Assembly: GCA_965247965.1 (NCBI GenBank) | Contig: OZ252053.1 | Location: 4,402,001-4,466,000 of the forward strand | Length of the DNA: 64,000 nt | DNA from: UBA7328 sp965247965 | GTDB taxonomy: Bacteria > Bacteroidota > Bacteroidia > Chitinophagales > Saprospiraceae | Direction: 5' to 3' | Part shown: piece by piece, positions 52,799-61,905 of the stretch | How the letters are laid out: every line of letters begins with the position of its first letter | Position numbering within the stretch: position 1 is the stretch's first letter | Notes under the pieces: model-generated | The model's input: the letters and a program-made list of their open reading frames with translations, nothing else | What the model was told of the DNA's origin: nothing | Database searches by the model: none | Translations under genes and position numbers: made by a program

Positions 52799-53440
52799 TC
52801 ATAGGCGAGCAATCAAATCAAAATTCCCCTTCACCCGATCCCCAATCTCAACTTTCACATCCGCATCCAAAGGCAAAAGAAGATCCACCCTCGAACCAAA
52901 TTTGATAAATCCCATCTCAGAACCTTGAGCCACATTCTGGCCGACTTTAAGATAGTTCTTGATCCTTCGTGCTAAAAATCCGGCAATTTGACGCACTAGG
53001 ACCTCTTTGTCACCATTCTTATATACGACAGTATGTCGTTCATTTTTCGTTGAAGATTTTGGGTGCCATGCCACTAGATATTTACCGGGATGGTATTTGG
53101 CGTAAGCCACTGTGCCTGTCATGCAATTTCGATTAACGTGTATATTAAGTGGTGACATAAATATGGAAACCTGCAGCCTTTTGTCCTTGAAATATTCCGG
53201 TTCTAAAACTTCCTCTAAGGCCACTACCTTACCGTCGCAAGGCGATACTATGCCGTTTGGCATTTCTTCGATATCGCGATTTGGATTTCTAAAAAACCAC
53301 AGCATTAACAATTCCAGGATGAATAAGGTAAGCAGCAAAATGGCTGTCCAGACATTTGGCTTAAAGAATGCCAGAATAGATGCAGCACTTGCCAATGCAG
53401 CTACTATTATGATTGTCGGTATTCCTTCTTGATGAATCAC
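52799..53440 (-). CDS. psd: Phosphatidylserine decarboxylase proenzyme
   Basis: 213 residues, the short bacterial form. Converts phosphatidylserine to phosphatidylethanolamine. Two N-terminal membrane segments (TIIIVAALASAASILAFF and WTAILLLTLFILELLMLWFF) precede FRNPNRDIEE and SPCDGKVVALEEV. Then come IFMSPLNIHVNR and, near the C-terminus, MGFIKFGSRVDLLLP, where self-cleavage at the Gly-Ser makes the pyruvoyl group. It overlaps cdsA by four bases (ATGA-type), so the two phospholipid genes are translationally coupled. Confidence 0.93.
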   Translation of the reverse strand: MIHQEGIPTIIIVAALASAASILAFFKPNVWTAILLLTLFILELLMLWFFRNPNRDIEEMPNGIVSPCDGKVVALEEVLEPEYFKDKRLQVSIFMSPLNIHVNRNCMTGTVAYAKYHPGKYLVAWHPKSSTKNERHTVVYKNGDKEVLVRQIAGFLARRIKNYLKVGQNVAQGSEMGFIKFGSRVDLLLPLDADVKVEIGDRVKGNFDLIARL

Positions 53441-54255
53441 AATGCAAATTTTAGAATAAAAAAAGCATAAAATGGCAAAGTAAATATGAAACTATCAAGT
53501 CTGTCCAAAAATCCACCGTGTCCGGGAATAATTGTACCTGTATCTTTTATACCGTAATGCCTTTTAAAAGAAGATTCGATAAGATCACCGAAGACCGAGA
53601 CTACCCAAATCATGATTCCAAGTACGATCCACATTTCCAGGCTTAAGCTACCGGTAATACGGTGAATGAACACTGCTGTAATCAATCCTAAAGCACCTCC
53701 TCCTAAGAATCCTTCCCAGGTCTTATTAGGAGAAATTTTGGCATAAAGTTTTTTCTTTCCGAATGGCTTCCCTACGAAATAAGCACCAACATCACAAAGC
53801 CATACCACGATAAATAAGTACAGTAGATACCAATGAAATGAGGGGACAAATTTATTCATCAACAAAGCCAATAATATGGGAAGCGATAGGTAAAAAAAGG
53901 AATGGAACCAGACGGGATTATAGTAAATTACCGCAGCCTGCCGGCTCAGAAGCGAAACGATATTGACCGTATTATAGATTAAACTGACAGCGATTAATGC
54001 CAACAAGATTCCTTGCTCATTTATAAAATAAAATCCCGACGCAATGAATAAAATGTGGAAAAAAGTCATTTGAAGACTGAGCGCCTTTTTATTAATCTCA
54101 GTTAAGTAAGAATTATTGAAGAATTCCCAAAGGAGCAAAAGACCCAGTACTATCAATAATATATGGGCTCCGATTTTCCCGATAAAAAGCAATCCTACAC
54201 TAGAAACTGCATAGAGAAGGCCGAAGATAATTCGAAGCCTTAGCTCGCGACTCAT
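53437..54255 (-). CDS. cdsA: Phosphatidate cytidylyltransferase (CDP-diglyceride synthase)
   Basis: 272 residues with about seven to eight membrane segments. Makes CDP-diacylglycerol, the precursor of phosphatidylserine and phosphatidylglycerol. The signature is complete: KISPNKTWEGFLGGGALG, then SVFGDLIESSFKRHYGIKDTG and IIPGHGGFLDRLDSFIFTLP with the conserved Asp residues. It overlaps psd downstream and the CPBP gene upstream by four bases each, so the three form a tight operon. Confidence 0.94.
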   Translation of the reverse strand: MSRELRLRIIFGLLYAVSSVGLLFIGKIGAHILLIVLGLLLLWEFFNNSYLTEINKKALSLQMTFFHILFIASGFYFINEQGILLALIAVSLIYNTVNIVSLLSRQAAVIYYNPVWFHSFFYLSLPILLALLMNKFVPSFHWYLLYLFIVVWLCDVGAYFVGKPFGKKKLYAKISPNKTWEGFLGGGALGLITAVFIHRITGSLSLEMWIVLGIMIWVVSVFGDLIESSFKRHYGIKDTGTIIPGHGGFLDRLDSFIFTLPFYAFFILKFAL

Positions 54256-55148
54256 AACTTGTGCGGAGTTACGTAGTGCACTTTATCGGAGTGCGATTTC
54301 AGAAGAAAGAATAATCCCATGGTGGCAAAAATAGAAACAAAAAGAAAAGCATTCGGAATATCCGGCATCTCCGAAAAGTCAATACTTTCGAAATCGTCGA
54401 CCATATGGTAAATCACAAATACCTGGACGCTGTTGTTCAAAAAATGAAGCAGAACGGGCACCCAAAGATTGCGCGTATAATAATAGGCATAGCCCAACAC
54501 CAATCCAAGAAAAGCAAAAGGCAAGAAACGATCAAATTGAAAATGATTAAGGCTAAAAAGCAATGACGCGCACAGGATACCCAGATGATCATTATTAAGG
54601 ACTTTTTGCAGTTTAGTTTGCACAATACCGCGATACAGCAATTCTTCTCCTATGGCCGGAAGCGCGCCGATAAGGACAACGGATACCAAAAGTTCCGAAA
54701 AACCATCCATTACCAAAATGCCTTCTAGCAATTCCTTTGCTGCATCCCCGGAAGAAGTCATCCAATCAGGTAATGGGAGATTCATATTGAGTTCTCCAAG
54801 TTTGCCGACTATAGGATAGCTGGCCAGAAGTAAAAAGAAGGAAAGGAATAAAAAGGCCGTATCAGGAAGGCCTTTGAGTTGGAGAAATTTGGCAAAATTA
54901 TCGCGGTGAAATATGTAGAGAAAGACCACAGCCGCCACAAAAAAAGAGATCAGATGGGCAGACATTAATGCCAATCTGGTGATCTGCCTTTTATCCGTAG
55001 AATCGAGTTCGGTAAACATTGACGGTCCGAAATCCAGACCACCTAGTTTTAATATGAGATAAGAGACCCCCTGACCTATGAGTGAGAAAATCAGAACCAG
55101 AATGAGAACTACTAAAAGTTGCGCAACAATTTGCCTCTGGTCACTCAA
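54252..55148 (-). CDS. CPBP (CAAX/Abi-type) intramembrane metalloprotease
   Basis: 298 residues, about eight membrane segments. The family motifs are intact: IGEELLYRGIVQTKLQ (EExxxR), SLLFSLNHFQFD (FxxxH) and VPVLLHFLNNS (second His with Asn). Members of this family are glutamate-type intramembrane proteases that process or turn over membrane proteins or, in some genera, bacteriocin-related substrates. First gene in the operon with cdsA and psd; the coupling suggests envelope maintenance, but the substrate is unknown. Confidence 0.88.
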   Translation of the reverse strand: MSDQRQIVAQLLVVLILVLIFSLIGQGVSYLILKLGGLDFGPSMFTELDSTDKRQITRLALMSAHLISFFVAAVVFLYIFHRDNFAKFLQLKGLPDTAFLFLSFFLLLASYPIVGKLGELNMNLPLPDWMTSSGDAAKELLEGILVMDGFSELLVSVVLIGALPAIGEELLYRGIVQTKLQKVLNNDHLGILCASLLFSLNHFQFDRFLPFAFLGLVLGYAYYYTRNLWVPVLLHFLNNSVQVFVIYHMVDDFESIDFSEMPDIPNAFLFVSIFATMGLFFLLKSHSDKVHYVTPHKL

Positions 55149-55218
55149 AGTTTCAAATTTAAGCTTATATCTCCCAGGTTATTCACAGTCCGCCGTCTAC
55201 CGTTGGCCGTCCACCGTG

Positions 55219-57436
55219 TTATTTCACAACCTTCCGTGTAATCACATTCTCTTTATTAAATTGAAGGCTCACGAAGTACATCCCTTTCGGAAGTTGCGAT
55301 ACATCCAGAGAACGCACACTTTCATGAGAAAGCAAGTTCAGCTTTTAAGTATGAACTACCTTTGCTATAGATATCGCTAACCGTTAATAGTGTATTAGGC
55401 GCATTTTTATTAAGATCAATGGCTACATTCAGCTCATTTCCATCAATTGGATTAGGAAATACAGTGAAATTGTTTTCATCGACATAATCTTCAACTGCTA
55501 CTGTAGTTTCCTGGATTTTCAGATTATCAATGGCCCATCCCCATCCTACCGCAAAAGGATCGGAGAACATTCTGAATCGAATAAAGATTTCGTCGCCAAC
55601 ACTGAAGTTGCCATTGGCTGTCATATCGATGGTGCGGTTTCTGAACAGCTGTGGAGTACCCTGTGAATCCGAATCCTGGCTGTTATTGGGAATGCCACCT
55701 AAGTAGGTATTAAGCCATACTGGATTCGCCCGGCAATCGTATCCATTTAGAAAAGGGAACCAATTTCTTTCACCAAGTCGTTGACCTTCGACTATTACAT
55801 AATCCCAAAATTCCAACTCTCCGAATTGAGTGCCTGGCTCTCCATTTTCGGGACTCGTGGTTCTATTGCTTGCATTGGCTTTATCGACGGCTACTATCCT
55901 ATATTCCAGGATATCATTCTCCTGGAGACTACCACCGGGCAATTCTACTGTTGCCTGGTAAATCGGATTTGTAAATTCATTAAGAGGTTCGAATACTAAA
56001 TCTATGGGCTCCTGGAGTTGTTTGTTAATGCTAAATTCGACTTGTACGGGCTCCAAACCTGCAAACTCGTCAGTAACATCGGCGACTAAATGCAATGAAT
56101 TGCCAACAGTACTTATAGCGGTGACGGGTTCGTGATCTATCACAGGAGCAATATCATCGATGCCAAAATCGTAGCGCCACAGCACCTTACCCGGAGCTTC
56201 GCCAGGGTTGGTATAGGTTCTGCCGTCCATGTCATGCACTGACAAATAATAAGTTATCAACTGTGCTTGTCCAGTAGCAGGAATTTCGGCTCTGAATATA
56301 TCATCATCGCCCTTTACCATGGGCATGGTGGTTTCATCAGGTAAGCGTCCCACAAAATAGTGCAGGGTAAACGACGACTCGTCCACATCATTATCCGATA
56401 CGATGGTAGCTTCTATTGCGAATGGGTCGTCAAGATTTTCTACCGGAGCAGGGGGTAAGTAGACAATACTGGTATAATTCCAGCCCATATCGTACATCAT
56501 ATCATCTGCAATTCCGGAGGATCTTTCTACCTCTCCGGGAGCTGAAGTAGGCGTCATCAACTGACTTGATGTATTGTTGTAGGTGATTGCGTCGAGGTGA
56601 GCTATACTGGAGCCTCCATCAAAAACAATAGGAGCATACAGTCTGGGCAGCGCTCCTCCCTCGAAAGATCGACCTCGAAAAAACAAGTTATTACCTGTCA
56701 AAGCACTTCCCATTTCTAATGAACCATCCTCGATATCTGTCAATTTTACACCATCACCAGTCTCCATTGCATGAGAATAAGGAAGAATAGAGAGAAATCC
56801 TTGATCACTGTCATTAACATTACTAAAGTCAACAAAACCAAGCCCATGATATAGTTCATGTAGGAGTGTTGACGCCAAATCCAATCGGTTTCCTACTCCC
56901 GCGGGATTGTTGAAATCAGTGTACCAATTTTCCTGAGAATTTATGTTTATGACAATGTCCGCTTGTTCCGGATCATTGATTTCTATCTTTAGAATTTTTT
57001 CAGCCAATGCTATCGGATAAGCAATATCTTGCAAAGGAAATGCAGGACTAAAGAAATACCTATTGGGACGCGCACCTGCTAAAGCGTTCCCTTCCAAAGG
57101 CAACCATTCGATTTGCACATTTACGGGAATGTTGGATGAAAAAATGTTGCTCAAATTAGGAGCTAGGAAATTTTCAAAGAGATCCATGACAAATGCAGGT
57201 GTTCCATTTGTATAATTTGCATTAAACGTCAATCTTTGAACATTCGAACTTCTGAATGTTGCTTTAGGAGGAACGTAGTGATGATTTAACATTTCGGATT
57301 TATAACAAATAATGGGTTCGAATTGAATGGAGTTTTTATCCTTATTCAATTTAAGATCGCGTTTTGTCTGTTGTCCTGAAAGGCTAAGACAAGCTATTAG
57401 GAGGCTTACACAACTGAGGTAAATCTTTAGATTCAT
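55219..57436 (-). pseudogene. Secreted metalloprotease with a broken T9SS sorting domain
   Basis: Best start is ATG at 57436 (MNLKIYLSCVSLLIACLSLS, a signal peptide). The catalytic site is STLLHELYHGLGFVDFSN (HExxHxxGF), preceded by a domain with SSNIPVNVQIEWLPLEG. Later parts are Ig-like and a jelly-roll-like domain (WGWAIDNLKIQET). The frame ends at 55322 after SDIYSKGSSYLKAELAFS. However, the minus strand continues in another frame with KLNLLSHESVRSLDVSQLP, then KGMYFVSLQFN and VITRKVVK, stopping at 55219: this is a type A T9SS C-terminal sorting domain. A one-base insertion in the A-run of AGCAAAGGT and a CAA-to-TAA change explain the break. The peptidase may still be made but would not be sorted by T9SS. 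Confidence 0.8.
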
Positions 57437-57718
57437 AAGTGAAATTTTAACTGCAAGCAAATATACTATTACCAAATTAGTTGGTATTCTTAAATGTTGA
57501 ATGATTTGGGGGACACTTTTAGACGACATTTGGAGGGATATTTTCCAGTGGGCAGCCTACAGTGCGCAGTTCTGAGAATGTGTAACTTTTCTTTTATTAT
57601 TAATTTTTAAAATAATCCAGGAAAATTCAAATAAACCCTGTCAATTGCAAACTGCGGACTGCAAGACTAACATGAAAATGAAGTAAGAATTACCAATGCC
57701 ACACTTAAAGAGCAAACA

Positions 57719-58438
57719 ATGAAAACCAGACTAAGTGTCAATCTCAATAAAGTAGCCCTCATCCGCAACAGCCGCGGCGGGAATCTCCCTGATCTCAGAC
57801 AATTTGCCCTTGATTGCCAAAAGTTCGGAGCTCAAGGCATTACCGTGCATCCGCGCCCGGACGAACGACATGTCCGATACGCAGACCTCGAAATGCTCAA
57901 AGAAATAGTCACTACTGAATTTAATATAGAAGGATATCCTTCTGAAAATTTTTTATCTGTAGTTGAAATGATCAAGCCTGATCAGTGCACTTTGGTTCCT
58001 GATCCACCGGGTGTTCTTACTTCCAGCGAAGGTTGGAAACCGCAGGAGCACAAAGCATTTCTACTAGAAACTATAAAAAGGCTACAGGGCGCAGGAATGC
58101 GGGTATCGCTCTTCCTCGATCCTATAGAGCATGATGTCGATGGCGCTAAAGAAGTAAGAACAGATCGCGTAGAATTTTACACCGGTGATTATGCCAAAGA
58201 TTTTGCAAAAGATGCGGATAAGGCAGTGCAAGGACATAGAACGGCGGCAAAAATGGCTGATTCAATGGGACTCGGAATCAATGCAGGGCACGATCTCAAC
58301 TTAGATAACCTGAGATTTTACAAAGAAAGTATTCCTAAGCTACTCGAGGTGTCCATAGGTCATGCCCTTATCTCGGACGCTTTGTATTATGGTATTCAGA
58401 ATGTGATTGGGATGTATAGGAGGTTATTGGAATCTTAA
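57719..58438 (+). CDS. pdxJ: Pyridoxine 5'-phosphate synthase
   Basis: 239 residues. Condenses 1-deoxyxylulose 5-phosphate with 3-amino-2-oxopropyl phosphate to give pyridoxine 5'-phosphate, in the DXP-dependent vitamin B6 route. Signatures: RLSVNLNKVALIRNSRGGNL, GITVHPRPDERHVRYAD, NIEGYPSENFL, RVSLFLDPIEHD and GLGINAGHDLNLDNL. Frame complete. Two bases after its stop codon a TA-flanked MITE is inserted. Confidence 0.95.
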   Translation: MKTRLSVNLNKVALIRNSRGGNLPDLRQFALDCQKFGAQGITVHPRPDERHVRYADLEMLKEIVTTEFNIEGYPSENFLSVVEMIKPDQCTLVPDPPGVLTSSEGWKPQEHKAFLLETIKRLQGAGMRVSLFLDPIEHDVDGAKEVRTDRVEFYTGDYAKDFAKDADKAVQGHRTAAKMADSMGLGINAGHDLNLDNLRFYKESIPKLLEVSIGHALISDALYYGIQNVIGMYRRLLES

Positions 58439-58443
58439 AACTA

Positions 58444-58603
58444 GTGCTCAGTCAAGACAAATATTAGAACTACCTGCTTGTTCTTTTTCGCCTGCTCATC
58501 GTTGCAAAAAGCCTTGCGTAGTCTTACTATGCGCAGTTTTTGCGCCTTGATCAGACAAAAAATAACGTCGCATTTAATTCCAAAATTCATCTTGACTGAG
58601 CAC
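58444..58603. mobile_element. MITE C, 160 bp, IS630-like ends
   Basis: Flanked by TA (58442-58443, 58604-58605); the left junction is again ACTAGT. Termini GTGCTCAGTCAAGA are perfect over 14 bases and match the resident IS630 terminus GTGTTCAGTCAAG at all but one position. On the minus strand the core aligns with MITE A over about 95 bases, with the same outer stem (CTGATC/GAGCAG, 58549-58554 with 58492-58497) and inner stem (GCGTAGT 58516-58522, ACTATGC 58526-58532). It lies right after pdxJ and could act as a terminator-like structure. Confidence 0.85.
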
Positions 58604-58693
58604 TAGATGTTTGCCAGAAATTGCAATGAAATTCTTCTTTTCGATTGGACTATTTCTGGTGCCGGTTTAGCAAAAGTTGACAACTTTCTCGCT

Positions 58694-60010
58694 TTACAAA
58701 TAGCTCTTTCTATCTATTGCGTCTTTTATAGCTTCGCAAAGTACGACCAAGTCATCGTCATCAATCACATAAGGCGGCATGACATAAATTAAATTCCGGA
58801 ATGGTCTGATCCAAACTCCTCTGTCCACGAAAAATTTCTGGGCATTGGCGACATTCACATTCTCTTGCACTTGTACAACACCAATAGCTCCTAAAACACG
58901 AACATCCTGTACATTGTCAAGCGGTATAAGAGGGAGAAGTTCTCTTTTTAGAATGTACTCAATCCGTTGAATCTTGTTTTGCCAACCCGATCTTATCAAT
59001 ACATCGAGGCTTTCTCTTGCAATTGCACATGTAAGTGGATTTGCCATAAAGGTAGGGCCGTGCATGAGCACTCCCGCTTCTCCTGAACACACCGCATGGC
59101 TCACCTTTTCGGTGCAAACCATAGCCGCCATACTTACATATCCCCCCGTTAATGCTTTTCCCAAACATATTATATCCGGTACTATTCCGGCATGCTCTAC
59201 TGCGAAAAGTTTTCCCGTACGTGCAAATCCAGTCGCTATCTCGTCGGCGATCATCAGCACTTTGTATTTTAGGCACAGCTCCCTTACCAAGCTTACATAT
59301 TGCGGAGAATAGATCCTCATCCCACCAGCGCCCTGGACTACAGGCTCAAAGATGAAGGCTGCCGATCTTGAAGAATACTCTTCAAAAAATTGAATCAAAG
59401 CATTCTTTTCCCTTTCTAAAATACTTTTTTCATATCCATTCACAGGTTCGTCTGCAAAAAAATGCTCGGGCATGAAGTCTTTGAACAAATGATGCATTCC
59501 CGAAACAGGATCGCAGACGGACATAGCACCTGTAGTATCTCCATGGTATCCTTTCCGGAAGGTCATGAACTTAGTCCTGCCTTCTTGTCCAATCGATTTT
59601 TGATATTGAATCGCCACTTTCATGGCAACTTCCACGGATACCGATCCACTATCGCAGAAGAAAACACGATCCATCCCTTTTGGAAGAATTTCAACAAGTT
59701 TTTGCGCAAGAGAAACGGCAGGTGTATGTGTAATGCCTCCAAACATCACATGGGCCATTTTTTTAAGCTGTTGAGTTGCAGCGAGGTTTAATCTGGGATG
59801 GTTGTATCCGTGAATCGCCGTCCACCAGCTGGACATGCCGTCTATTAATTCGCGTCCGTCTTGCAGCATGAGTCGTACTCCGCAGGCAGATTGTATAGGA
59901 TAGACGGGAAGTGGATCAATCAAGGAGGTGTATGGATGCCAGATATGGTTTTTATCAAAATCTAAATCTTCAGATGATAAGTTGAAGTCGATCGGCGTAG
60001 TCTTTGACAA
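58694..60010 (-). CDS. bioA: Adenosylmethionine-8-amino-7-oxononanoate aminotransferase
   Basis: 438 residues, normal length. PLP enzyme that makes 7,8-diaminopelargonate using S-adenosylmethionine. Motifs: HIWHPYTSLIDPLPV and GMSSWWTAIHGYNHP at the N-terminus, SGSVSVEVAMKVA, GYHGDTTGAMSVCDP, LMIADEIATGFARTGKLF (Asp binding the PLP ring), CLGKALTGGYVSMAA with the Schiff-base Lys, and HGPTFMANPLTCA. Last gene of the run bioB-F-D-A; its start overlaps bioD by 41 bases with no later plausible ATG, so coupled translation is likely. Confidence 0.95.
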   Translation of the reverse strand: MSKTTPIDFNLSSEDLDFDKNHIWHPYTSLIDPLPVYPIQSACGVRLMLQDGRELIDGMSSWWTAIHGYNHPRLNLAATQQLKKMAHVMFGGITHTPAVSLAQKLVEILPKGMDRVFFCDSGSVSVEVAMKVAIQYQKSIGQEGRTKFMTFRKGYHGDTTGAMSVCDPVSGMHHLFKDFMPEHFFADEPVNGYEKSILEREKNALIQFFEEYSSRSAAFIFEPVVQGAGGMRIYSPQYVSLVRELCLKYKVLMIADEIATGFARTGKLFAVEHAGIVPDIICLGKALTGGYVSMAAMVCTEKVSHAVCSGEAGVLMHGPTFMANPLTCAIARESLDVLIRSGWQNKIQRIEYILKRELLPLIPLDNVQDVRVLGAIGVVQVQENVNVANAQKFFVDRGVWIRPFRNLIYVMPPYVIDDDDLVVLCEAIKDAIDRKSYL

Positions 60011-60590
60011 TTTCTTTGGTTATTGTTTGATGTAGGTCGATTTCCAATAAACACGGAGCTCCAGTATACCCCAAAATAATGTCAAAAGTAGATTGATTTT
60101 TTGATCCATTGAAAACAAAACCATGGAATGGGATCTCGTAATCGATGAGCCATTGCCAGGAAAGCAGGGTGTGGTTGATGCTGCCGAGATAGTATTTGGA
60201 CACCAATACTACCGGGATCTTCCATTTTTTTAGCAAATCCGTATTGAGTTCTGTGTGGTTGATGGGTACCATCAATCCTCCAGCCAGTTCAACTACCAGG
60301 TGATTATCTGGCTCGGGAAAGTGGAGTGAGTCCGTATTTATTTCTATTCCTTGCAAATCAGCCGAGGCGTGCGGAGACATGGCATGTGCAAGTCGCACAC
60401 CCTCCCGATGAATTTTTGTTTTCTTATTGCTGATCAGCTCTGCTACTTTATGTGAATCAGTGCAGTTCAAATCTCCAGCTTGAATGGGTTTCCAATAATC
60501 AGCCTGGAAGGCTTCGCACACAATGGCAGCGCACAAAGTTTTACCGATTTCGGTATCGATGCCGGCTATGACTACTTGCTTGTGTGCCAT
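59970..60590 (-). CDS. bioD: Dethiobiotin synthetase
   Basis: 206 residues. ATP-dependent ring closure that makes dethiobiotin. The N-terminal VVIAGIDTEIGKTLCAAIVC is the P-loop form of this family (GxxTxxGKT), and KPIQAGDLN and VELAGGLMVPIN are the expected next motifs. Overlaps bioA at its 3' end and bioF at its 5' end. Confidence 0.93.
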   Translation of the reverse strand: MAHKQVVIAGIDTEIGKTLCAAIVCEAFQADYWKPIQAGDLNCTDSHKVAELISNKKTKIHREGVRLAHAMSPHASADLQGIEINTDSLHFPEPDNHLVVELAGGLMVPINHTELNTDLLKKWKIPVVLVSKYYLGSINHTLLSWQWLIDYEIPFHGFVFNGSKNQSTFDIILGYTGAPCLLEIDLHQTITKEIVKDYADRLQLII

Positions 60591-61708
60591 GATCTGAGTG
60601 TAGTAAAAAAGTGATCGATCTCATTTTTGGTATTGTGCGAATGCAGACAGATACGGATTCTTTCAGTCCCTGTAGGCACACTTGGGTGTCTTATAGGCTT
60701 AATTAAGATTCCATGGTCATTGAGGTATTCAGCCACAGCGATCACTTTTTCATTGCCTGGAATTATGAGCGATTGAATTTGAGTATTTGAAATAAGCCAT
60801 TTTGAACTTTTATCTTGCTTTCTTCTTCGAATAAAATAATCAATCACTGAACGAAGCTTCTTAATTCGATGACCTTTTTTTTTCAATAAATCATAAGCAC
60901 ACTTAATAGAAGCAACATGTGGATATGAAGGTCCTGTGCTAAAAATGAAAGTGCGAGAATAATTAATGAGATAATCTCTGATGTGATGCGCACACAAAAC
61001 GGCAGCACCTTGTGCACCCATGGCCTTGCCGTAAGTGACCATACATGCCAAGACTTCGTCTTGAAATCCTAGCTTGTTGACTAAGCCTCTACCTTCTTGA
61101 CCTATCGTACCTATCGCGTGTGCTTCATCGACAATAATTTTGGCATTATACGCTTTGCAAATGTCCAAGATTTCTTCAAGTTTGCACACGTTGCCATTCA
61201 TAGAAAATATAGATTCAAGTACTACGATGACATTGGCTTTCTGCTCAATAATTTTTTCGCGAAAATCCAGAATATCATTGTGCTTAAATATGACTTTTCT
61301 CGCCTTGCTGAGACGGGCCCCATCTACAATACTCGCATGACACAGCTCATCGACCAGCAATACATCAGAAGATCTTGCAATACAGGAAACTACACCCAGA
61401 TTCGCCATATATCCCGTGCTATACAGGAGGGCAGTCTCGAATCCATGAAATGCAGCAATGTATTTTTCGACAGATTCTAGGTAGGCGTAATTTCCGCTAA
61501 TAAGTCTGGAACCCGTAGAGCCTATTTTCCCATGACCTAGTAGGTGCATTTCTTCTTGAATGAGATTTGAAAACTCAGTGTCTCGTGCAAAACCCAGGTA
61601 ATCATTTGAATAAAGATCCATATCATTTGCTGAAACACTTAATGATCGATAGTGATTGTCGTGTTTTTTTTGTTTGAGTGATTGGGAATACCTATCTGAA
61701 GGTTGCAT
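60572..61708 (-). CDS. bioF: 8-Amino-7-oxononanoate synthase
   Basis: 378 residues. PLP enzyme that condenses pimeloyl-thioester with alanine. Motifs: LYSNDYLGFA, GSTGSRLISGNYAYLESVE, LLYSTGYMANLGVVS, DELCHASIVDGARLS, VDEAHAIGTIGQEGRGL and the PLP Lys in VTYGKAMGAQGAA. Overlaps bioD by 19 bases. No bioC/bioH for pimeloyl synthesis is seen in the window. Confidence 0.94.
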   Translation of the reverse strand: MQPSDRYSQSLKQKKHDNHYRSLSVSANDMDLYSNDYLGFARDTEFSNLIQEEMHLLGHGKIGSTGSRLISGNYAYLESVEKYIAAFHGFETALLYSTGYMANLGVVSCIARSSDVLLVDELCHASIVDGARLSKARKVIFKHNDILDFREKIIEQKANVIVVLESIFSMNGNVCKLEEILDICKAYNAKIIVDEAHAIGTIGQEGRGLVNKLGFQDEVLACMVTYGKAMGAQGAAVLCAHHIRDYLINYSRTFIFSTGPSYPHVASIKCAYDLLKKKGHRIKKLRSVIDYFIRRRKQDKSSKWLISNTQIQSLIIPGNEKVIAVAEYLNDHGILIKPIRHPSVPTGTERIRICLHSHNTKNEIDHFFTTLRSWHTSK

Positions 61709-61779
61709 TTTATTATGCGTTGTACTGGCTTGTTCCTATTTACAGACAATGTCTAAAACGAGGTCTACCTTTAGGTTTG

Positions 61780-61905
61780 CTATTTTCGCACAAATCTTCT
61801 AGTCACTAAAGGAGCAAGAACTTCCAATACCTTTAGGGACAAAATAATTGATGTAAAAATTGCACCTGCAATGATAAACTTTAATTTGCAAAGGCCGGCC
61901 TGCAC
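61780..61905 (-). CDS. Possible 41-residue membrane peptide between bioB and bioF
   Basis: A GTG start within the end of bioB would give KFIIAGAIFTSIILSLKVLE and a basic tail LVTRRFVRK, i.e. one membrane helix with positive C-terminus. It occupies most of the 172-base gap. There is no similarity I recognise; it could be a relic of a longer gene or chance. Confidence 0.25.
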   Translation of the reverse strand: MQAGLCKLKFIIAGAIFTSIILSLKVLEVLAPLVTRRFVRK

